A stretch of DNA of 64,000 nucleotides from Roseobacter sp. HKCCD6576-2 (GTDB taxonomy: Bacteria > Pseudomonadota > Alphaproteobacteria > Rhodobacterales > Rhodobacteraceae): positions 1 to 64,000 of the forward strand of contig NZ_WVNW01000006.1 in assembly GCF_013179285.1 (NCBI RefSeq), given 5' to 3'. A program made the position numbers and the translations under genes. The notes under the pieces are model-generated. The model made no database searches. It was not told where the DNA came from and was given only the letters and a program-made list of their open reading frames with translations. Shown one piece after another: positions 58,983 through 64,000 of this stretch; positions within the stretch are counted from its first letter, which is position 1; each line of letters begins with the position of its first letter.

Positions 58983-59736
58983 GGCGCTTAATCCTTTGAT
59001 CCTCGGCGGTACCACCGAAGCGACGGCGCTCGCGCGCGCCGTGGCAGAGCGAAACCAGAACGCCACGGTATCCTTTGCGGGACGGGTCGAGCGCCCCCTC
59101 CGTCAGCCCTTGCCGCAACGCGTAGGGGGTTTTGGGGGCGTGGCGGGGTTGGTGCAATATCTTCAAGCGCACCAAATTACCCATGTGATCGACGCAACGC
59201 ACCCGTTTGCGGTGCAGATGAGCCGAAATGCCGTTGTCGCCTGTGCAGAGGCTAGCGTTCCATTGACAGCGCTCACCCGCCCCGCTTGGACGCCCGTCAC
59301 AGGCGACAATTGGGAGCACGTCCCGGACATCGCAGGCGCTGTTGCTGCGCTGAATAGGCCGAGCAAGCGGGTCATGCTGGCGGTGGGGCGCATGCATCTT
59401 GCTGACTTTGCGCCCAATCCCCAGCACAGCTACCTCTTGCGTCTCATCGACCCACCGGCCGAGCCGCTTCCGTTTCCGGATGCCGAAGTGATCTTGGATC
59501 GAGGACCCTTCGATGCCGCCTCGGATCAACGGTTGATGCAAAGCCGCGGGATAGAGCTTGTGGTCTCGAAGAACTCCGGCGGGACTGGCGCTTACGCCAA
59601 GATCGCTGCGGCACGGTCTCTGGGCGTTTCGGTCTTGATGATCGACCGGCCTTTGCCACCCCCACGGCACGAGGTCCACGACGTTCCAGCGGTGTTCGAT
59701 TGGCTGGCTCATTCCGGCACTGCCCTTGGGGTGTAG
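58981..59736 (+). CDS. cobK: Precorrin-6A reductase
   Basis: CobK reduces precorrin-6A with NADPH. The 251-residue product begins with the nucleotide-binding LILGGTTEATALARAVAER and has THPFAVQMSRNA, RVMLAVGRMHL-like (KRVMLAVGRMHLADF) and a C-terminal VVSKNSGGTGAYAKIAAARS, all typical. It is the only plus-strand gene in the cob cluster. Its start codon overlaps that of cobL head to head, and its last 28 bases overlap the end of cobJ tail to tail, so its promoter must lie inside cobL. Confidence 0.95.
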   Translation: MALNPLILGGTTEATALARAVAERNQNATVSFAGRVERPLRQPLPQRVGGFGGVAGLVQYLQAHQITHVIDATHPFAVQMSRNAVVACAEASVPLTALTRPAWTPVTGDNWEHVPDIAGAVAALNRPSKRVMLAVGRMHLADFAPNPQHSYLLRLIDPPAEPLPFPDAEVILDRGPFDAASDQRLMQSRGIELVVSKNSGGTGAYAKIAAARSLGVSVLMIDRPLPPPRHEVHDVPAVFDWLAHSGTALGV

Positions 59737-60464
59737 ACAATCGGTGCTGCGTCCACGCGCTCAATGATCCGTGTGGCCGACGAGCCAATGAGAACAACGG
59801 TGCGCATATCGGCTTGGTTTGGTGACGTGTCTTCCAACCGTACGACGCTCAGCTTCTCTTCCAGTGTCGCGACGGCGCGGGCGAAGATCAACACACGTGA
59901 GGGTTCGCAGATCTCTCGCAACAGTTTTAGGGCCTCACTCATGCTTTTTGGGCGCGCTTTTGAGCGGGGGTTGTAAAGGGCGATTGCAAAATCCGCCTCA
60001 ACCGCGAGGCGTAACCGTTTTTCGATCAATGACCATGGTTTGAGGTTGTTGCTGAGGTTAATGGCGCAAAAGTCATGACCGAGCGGCGCGCCCGCCCTAG
60101 CTGCGGCGGCCAGCATCGCGGTAATGCCTGGCAGCACCCGGATATCGACGCTTCGCCACGCTGCCGGACCGGCCTCTACGGCCTCATAAACCGCCGCTGC
60201 CATCGCAAAAACACCTGGATCGCCGGAACTGACGACCACCACCCGGCGGCCCTCGAGCGCCATCTCCAAAGCATGACGCGCGCGATCAAGCTCCTCGCGA
60301 TTGTCGGTCTCATGGCGCATTAAGCCTTGGCGCTTCGGCACGCGCCTTACGTAGGGAATATAGCCCACCACATCGGTTGCGTCGGCCAGCGCAGCCGTCA
60401 CCTCCGGCGTGACCAAAGTATCGCTTCCGGGGCCGAGCCCCGCTATCACCACCCATCCGGTCAA
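59709..60464 (-). CDS. cobJ: Precorrin-3B C17-methyltransferase
   Basis: CobJ methylates C-17 and contracts the ring. The 251-residue protein has IAGLGPGSDTLVTPEV, VVSSGDPGVFAMAAAVYEAV, HDFCAINLSNNLKPW and ALYNPRSKARPKSMSEAL, the CobJ set. The start is TTG at 60462-60464, overlapping the cobI stop (TTGA). Its 3' end overlaps cobK on the opposite strand. Confidence 0.95.
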   Translation of the reverse strand: MTGWVVIAGLGPGSDTLVTPEVTAALADATDVVGYIPYVRRVPKRQGLMRHETDNREELDRARHALEMALEGRRVVVVSSGDPGVFAMAAAVYEAVEAGPAAWRSVDIRVLPGITAMLAAAARAGAPLGHDFCAINLSNNLKPWSLIEKRLRLAVEADFAIALYNPRSKARPKSMSEALKLLREICEPSRVLIFARAVATLEEKLSVVRLEDTSPNQADMRTVVLIGSSATRIIERVDAAPIVYTPRAVPE

Positions 60465-61195
60465 GGGCGCCGACCCTGTCCATGAACCATTACGATCGAA
60501 AAGTACGGCGACGCTTTATCGCCTGCTTCGGCGAGCGGAATAGCCCGTTCTTCCGTCATACTGGCGCACTCGACAAGCCAAGCATGATCGAGCTTGCCTG
60601 CTGATGACAGGGCGTGCCGCACCTTTGGCAAATTGCGCCCAACCTTCATCACGACAATTGCATCCGCGTCTTCCATGCGGCGGATCAGGTCGTCTTCTCG
60701 CATCGTTCCTAAGAGGACCGTCAGAACATCATCACCCCAAGTGATGGGAACATCGGTGGCCGTCCAAGCAGCAGACATGCCCGTGATAGCCGGAACGACG
60801 CGCACGGAGACCTCCTCCTTTAAGCGGATATGGAGGTGCATGAAGGAGCCGTAGAAGAATGGATCCCCCTCGCACAGAACCACAACATCTTCGCCGGATT
60901 GTGCGAGGCCCTTCAGGCGCGCGGCAATCTCGGCGTAAAAGCCTGAAAGGCAGGCATTGTAGCTTGGATCGTCGAGCGGAATTTCGGTTGTGACGGGGTA
61001 TTCCATCGGGATTTCGATGACGTCCTGCCGCAGCATACCCTCAATGATAGATCGGGCGCGTCCTGGGCGGCCAGCTTTGCGGAAAAAGGCCACATGTTTT
61101 GCGCCACGCACCAGGCGGTCAGCGCGCACGCTCATCAGGTCGGGATCCCCAGGACCGAGCCCTACGCCCCAGATCGTGCCGGGACTGCGCGTCAT
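60461..61195 (-). CDS. cobI: Precorrin-2 C20-methyltransferase
   Basis: CobI converts precorrin-2 to precorrin-3A. The 244-residue product has VGLGPGDPDLMSVRADRLV, VVLCEGDPFFYGSFMHLH and AITGMSAAWTATDVPITWGD. The start at 61195 overlaps the cobH stop by ATGA, which excludes a longer N-terminal extension. Confidence 0.95.
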   Translation of the reverse strand: MTRSPGTIWGVGLGPGDPDLMSVRADRLVRGAKHVAFFRKAGRPGRARSIIEGMLRQDVIEIPMEYPVTTEIPLDDPSYNACLSGFYAEIAARLKGLAQSGEDVVVLCEGDPFFYGSFMHLHIRLKEEVSVRVVPAITGMSAAWTATDVPITWGDDVLTVLLGTMREDDLIRRMEDADAIVVMKVGRNLPKVRHALSSAGKLDHAWLVECASMTEERAIPLAEAGDKASPYFSIVMVHGQGRRP

Positions 61196-61821
61196 TCCGC
61201 GCGGCTCGCGATGGCGTTGATGGCGGCGACTGTGATGGCACTCCCACCCAGTCGGCCCTCTACAATGACACATGGTGCCGGTTGTGCCGCCCAAAGCGCC
61301 TCTTTTGATTCCGCAGCCCCAACAAAGCCGACCGGGCATCCGATGATGGCCGCGGGCCGCGGGCAATCGGGATCTTCTAGCATCTCCAGGAGGTGAAAAA
61401 GCGCGGTCGGTGCGTTGCCGATGGCCACAAGGCTGCCGTCCAGATGCGGACGCCAAAGCTCTAAGGCGGCGGCGGATCGTGTGGTGCCCAGACGCTGTGC
61501 CAGGTCAGGAACGTCTGGGTCGTGGAGAGTGCAGAGCACGGGGTTATCCGCCGGCAGGCGCTTTCGTGTGACACCTTCACTAACCATCCGCGCGTCGCAA
61601 AGGATCGGGGCTCCGTTTTGCAAAGCGGCCCGCGCGTTGGCGGCCATGCCCGGCGAAAACCGTACATGTGCCTCAAGCCCAACCATCCCCGCGGCGTGGA
61701 TCATGCGGACCGCGACCTGCTCTTCGTCTGAGCTGAACCGTGCGAGGTCAGCCTCGGCTCGGATCGTCGCAAAGCTCTCGGCATAAATCGCCGCGCCATC
61801 TGTCTCGTAGCTGTAAGGCAT
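61192..61821 (-). CDS. cobH: Precorrin-8X methylmutase
   Basis: CobH moves the methyl group from C-11 to C-12 to form hydrogenobyrinic acid. The 209-residue protein carries the conserved His at about residue 42 (VRMIHAAGMVGL), PILCDARMVSEGVTRKRL, and the GxxPxG segment IIGCPVGFVGAAESKEAL. It starts two bases after the cobG stop. Confidence 0.95.
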   Translation of the reverse strand: MPYSYETDGAAIYAESFATIRAEADLARFSSDEEQVAVRMIHAAGMVGLEAHVRFSPGMAANARAALQNGAPILCDARMVSEGVTRKRLPADNPVLCTLHDPDVPDLAQRLGTTRSAAALELWRPHLDGSLVAIGNAPTALFHLLEMLEDPDCPRPAAIIGCPVGFVGAAESKEALWAAQPAPCVIVEGRLGGSAITVAAINAIASRAE

Positions 61822-61823
61822 GG

Positions 61824-62987
61824 TTATCCGCTGATGATGTCCGCCACCTGCCCAGGAGCGATCCCTCGGCGGATAGGGTCATCCCACGGCGCGCCCTCTC
61901 TGACAAGGTCGAAGCCACTTGCCTGCGCAACCAGCGTCACATCGGCAGCCCCACGATGCGCACAGCCCTTCGCGCAGCCGGATACGTGAAGGGTCATGTT
62001 GTCTGGGAGGTGGGGCACCAAAACGCGCGCCAGATCCCGTGTCTCGGCGTTGGCCTGGGGGCAGCCCGGCGCGCCGGTACACGCCTGGACCCGGAGCAGT
62101 GGGTGCAGCGGATCTGTAATGAGTGTCTCTGAATGGATGGCCTTTGCGCTGTGCAGCCCTGGCAGAAACACCATCCGCCACGGGGTAATGTGCAGGGACA
62201 CGTCGATCTCAGCGAGCGTTTGGAAGTCGTGCGATGTGAGTTGGCCAAACGCTGCCGCGACAATCAGGCCTTCCGCCCTTGGGCCCGGTTTAGGATCGGG
62301 GGCGGCTGCGTTTGGGTAGCTGTCACCGGCAAGCTCTGGCGGGAGGGTGATACCAGACGCCAGATGGCGCACTATCCTGCCTCGGCCGTCCTCCCCAACT
62401 CCGCCGGAGGAGATAAACCACCGGGTAAGTTCAAGCGCGCGCTCGGCGGCATCTGCGGCGCTTGCTGCGCGCATGCCTGTCGGTTGCCCGTCGGCGCGAA
62501 GGATCAAGTCTCCATTGCAAGCTTCGATGCGGATATCGCCGCTGATACCGGTGAGATGCCGCTCCGGTTCAATATCGATCACAAAGCCGAATTTGGATGG
62601 CAACGGCGCAAAGGCCTCGTCCCGAAGCCCCGCCTGAAGCGCGACTGCGATTTGGCTCTGCGCGTCGTCCGGCCTTGCCCCAAAAGGATTAAGAACGAGG
62701 TTTCTCCGCGCCTCCAGATTTGGATCGCCATCCAGCAGGCCAAGACGCCAAAGGTCATTCAACAAAGGACCGTGGGACTCGTCTGTGACACCGCGCAGTT
62801 GCAGATTGGCGCGGGTCGTAAGGTCAATCAGGCCGTTTCCGTGGATCTCAGCCGCTTGCGCCAAGCCGCGCGCCTGATCCGGTGTCAGCACCCCCAGGTA
62901 TGGCCGCACCCGCACCACCAATCCATCGCCCGAGGCCATCGGTCGATACGCGCCAGGGCACCACCCCTTAATCGCGGGGGCGCTCAC
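61824..62987 (-). CDS. cobG: Precorrin-3B synthase (CobG), siroheme-type monooxygenase
   Basis: CobG uses oxygen to make precorrin-3B and marks the aerobic pathway. The 387-residue protein has a nitrite/sulfite-reductase-like fold with repeated domains and the iron-sulfur/heme motif split as [19 protein letters not shown] and [11 protein letters not shown] (Cys spacing 5 and 3). The start is GTG at 62985-62987, overlapping the cobN stop by GTGA; upstream in-frame codons lie inside cobN. Confidence 0.95.
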   Translation of the reverse strand: MSAPAIKGWCPGAYRPMASGDGLVVRVRPYLGVLTPDQARGLAQAAEIHGNGLIDLTTRANLQLRGVTDESHGPLLNDLWRLGLLDGDPNLEARRNLVLNPFGARPDDAQSQIAVALQAGLRDEAFAPLPSKFGFVIDIEPERHLTGISGDIRIEACNGDLILRADGQPTGMRAASAADAAERALELTRWFISSGGVGEDGRGRIVRHLASGITLPPELAGDSYPNAAAPDPKPGPRAEGLIVAAAFGQLTSHDFQTLAEIDVSLHITPWRMVFLPGLHSAKAIHSETLITDPLHPLLRVQACTGAPGCPQANAETRDLARVLVPHLPDNMTLHVSGCAKGCAHRGAADVTLVAQASGFDLVREGAPWDDPIRRGIAPGQVADIISG

Positions 62988-64000
62988 CGGCCGACCTCTA
63001 ATGGCGCGGCTTTCATTTCGGACAGGATGGAGTTCCGCCTGGATTGCCAAAGGCCTGCTGCGTGAAGCTCTGTAAACCGTGCTCGCATGGCGGCAAGGGC
63101 GTCCGGGTTCGCGTCCTGCAAGAACGCTGTCACACCGTCGTCGCCAAGCGTCGCATCCCAAAACTGGTTAAAGAGATGTGGCCCGACAACGCCCGCCAAA
63201 TGCGCAAAGGCAGCCATGTTTTCGAGGGTTGCTGCGATCTCTGCCGCGCCTCGAAAGCCGTGGCGGCGCATACCTGCAATCCAATCTGCATTGGCAGCGC
63301 GGGCTTGGACAACGCGGGCAATTTCTTCTGTGAGTGCGCGTGCGCGCGGAGTTGAGGGATCGGTGTTATCAAAATGGTACAGCTTGGCTGCACCGCCAGC
63401 GACCTTTTGGGCCGCGGCAAACCCTGCCTCATGGCTGGCATAATCCTCGGCCAAAAGCAGATCGGTTTCAGGCAGATCCTGCAGATGGACGAAGGCGTCC
63501 GCCTGGGCCACGCGGGCCTTTATCCCGCCGACGTCGCGGCTTTGCCGCTCTCCATCCAGCGCCCAGCTGGACGCTGCGATCCAAGCCTCCCCTGCCGCAC
63601 GGCGACCATCCTCGGTGTAGTCACCAAGTGACGGCCCCATGCCGAGCCCGAAGTCACCAGGCGCAGGTCCGTAGACGCGCGGCTGTTCTTGCCCGACATA
63701 TGGGTTCCAATCCTCGGCCTCATCCCGCGCGGCCAAAGACCGAACGGCCTGCTGGAAGAGCGCCGATAACGTGGGAAAGACGTCGCGAAACAGCCCCGAG
63801 ACCCGGAGCGTCACATCAATCCTGGGGCGGTCCAACTCAGCAATGGGCACCACCTCGATGCCAGACACCCGTTCTGATCCTTCGTCCCAAACCGGGCGCG
63901 CACCAAGAAGCGCCAGTGCCATGGCAAACTCTTCGCCTGCCGTCCGCATGGTCGCTGAGCCCCAAAGATCGACAATCAAACCACGCGGCCAGTCCCCTTC
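62984..64000 (-). CDS. cobN: Cobaltochelatase subunit CobN, C-terminal part (5' end outside window)
   Basis: CobN is the large subunit of the ATP-dependent chelatase that inserts cobalt into hydrogenobyrinic acid a,c-diamide, together with CobS and CobT. The visible 338 codons are the C-terminal quarter of a protein usually near 1,200-1,300 residues, with [40 protein letters not shown] and [20 protein letters not shown]. The frame is open to the window edge. It is coupled to cobG by GTGA and is probably not the first gene of the operon. Confidence 0.95.
   Translation of the reverse strand, partial: EGDWPRGLIVDLWGSATMRTAGEEFAMALALLGARPVWDEGSERVSGIEVVPIAELDRPRIDVTLRVSGLFRDVFPTLSALFQQAVRSLAARDEAEDWNPYVGQEQPRVYGPAPGDFGLGMGPSLGDYTEDGRRAAGEAWIAASSWALDGERQSRDVGGIKARVAQADAFVHLQDLPETDLLLAEDYASHEAGFAAAQKVAGGAAKLYHFDNTDPSTPRARALTEEIARVVQARAANADWIAGMRRHGFRGAAEIAATLENMAAFAHLAGVVGPHLFNQFWDATLGDDGVTAFLQDANPDALAAMRARFTELHAAGLWQSRRNSILSEMKAAPLEVGR

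Noticed and set aside
1-64000. CRISPR arrays, rRNA or tRNA genes
   Set aside because: No regularly spaced repeats, cas genes or RNA-gene signatures were seen.

Overview
The window looks like part of the chromosome of a marine alphaproteobacterium of the Rhodobacteraceae (Roseobacter group). The reasons are the high GC content, TRAP transport, the oxygen-dependent (CobG/CobF) cobalamin pathway and alphaproteobacterial trb/tra genes. This placement is inference; there is no rRNA or tRNA gene to confirm it.

Layout. (1) 1-2.7 kb: the C-terminal barrel of an autotransporter, cut by the window edge, then mutL. (2) 2.9-9.4 kb: a malonate catabolic locus. A divergent GntR/FCD regulator (matR) faces a TRAP transporter (binding protein, small and large permease), malonyl-CoA decarboxylase and malonyl-CoA synthetase. 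A MatR-type palindrome lies between regulator and operon, and a strong stem-loop follows the binding-protein gene. (3) 9.4-10.6 kb: a decayed IS110-family element. Its transposase is broken, but a highly structured leader is preserved that looks like a bridge RNA. (4) 10.9-31.5 kb: a conjugation module, almost all on the minus strand, with genes joined by 4-base stop/start overlaps. It holds VirB11, VirB2, VirB9, a VirB7-like lipoprotein, VirB4, VirB5, VirB6, VirB8 and VirB10, a lysozyme-VirB6 fusion, a second lysozyme, a Toprim primase, TraB, the coupling protein TraG/VirD4, a TraF peptidase and a TraC/TraD-like protein. VirB3 is divergent, and a brnT-brnA toxin-antitoxin pair sits antisense inside the operon. 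(5) 31.6-46.6 kb: a thin type IV pilus cluster of the R64 type (PilL, N, O, P-like, Q, R, S, two PilV-like proteins, PilU) with four unassigned secreted proteins. No relaxase, integrase, replication or partition gene is visible, so regions 4-5 look like an incomplete or decayed integrative element.

(6) 46.8-47.6 kb: the far edge of that island. A metal-type ABC ATPase is cut to 99 residues, and a cobalamin riboswitch points at short remnant ORFs. (7) 47.7-53.5 kb: an operon for a nickel/metallophore-like ABC importer (binding protein, two short ATPases, two permeases) ending in an EamA exporter. Its promoter has TATAAT with a Zur-like inverted repeat just upstream. (8) 53.8-64 kb: cobF, A, B, M, E, L, (K divergent), J, I, H, G and the 3' part of cobN. 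These cover uroporphyrinogen III to hydrogenobyrinic acid a,c-diamide and the large cobaltochelatase subunit.

The least ordinary items are the lysozyme-VirB6 fusion with its paralogous lysozyme, the IS110 bridge-RNA candidate, the transposed VirB3 and antisense brnTA, the RGG-tailed pilus-locus protein, the orphaned riboswitch and the Zur-like control of the metallophore-type importer.
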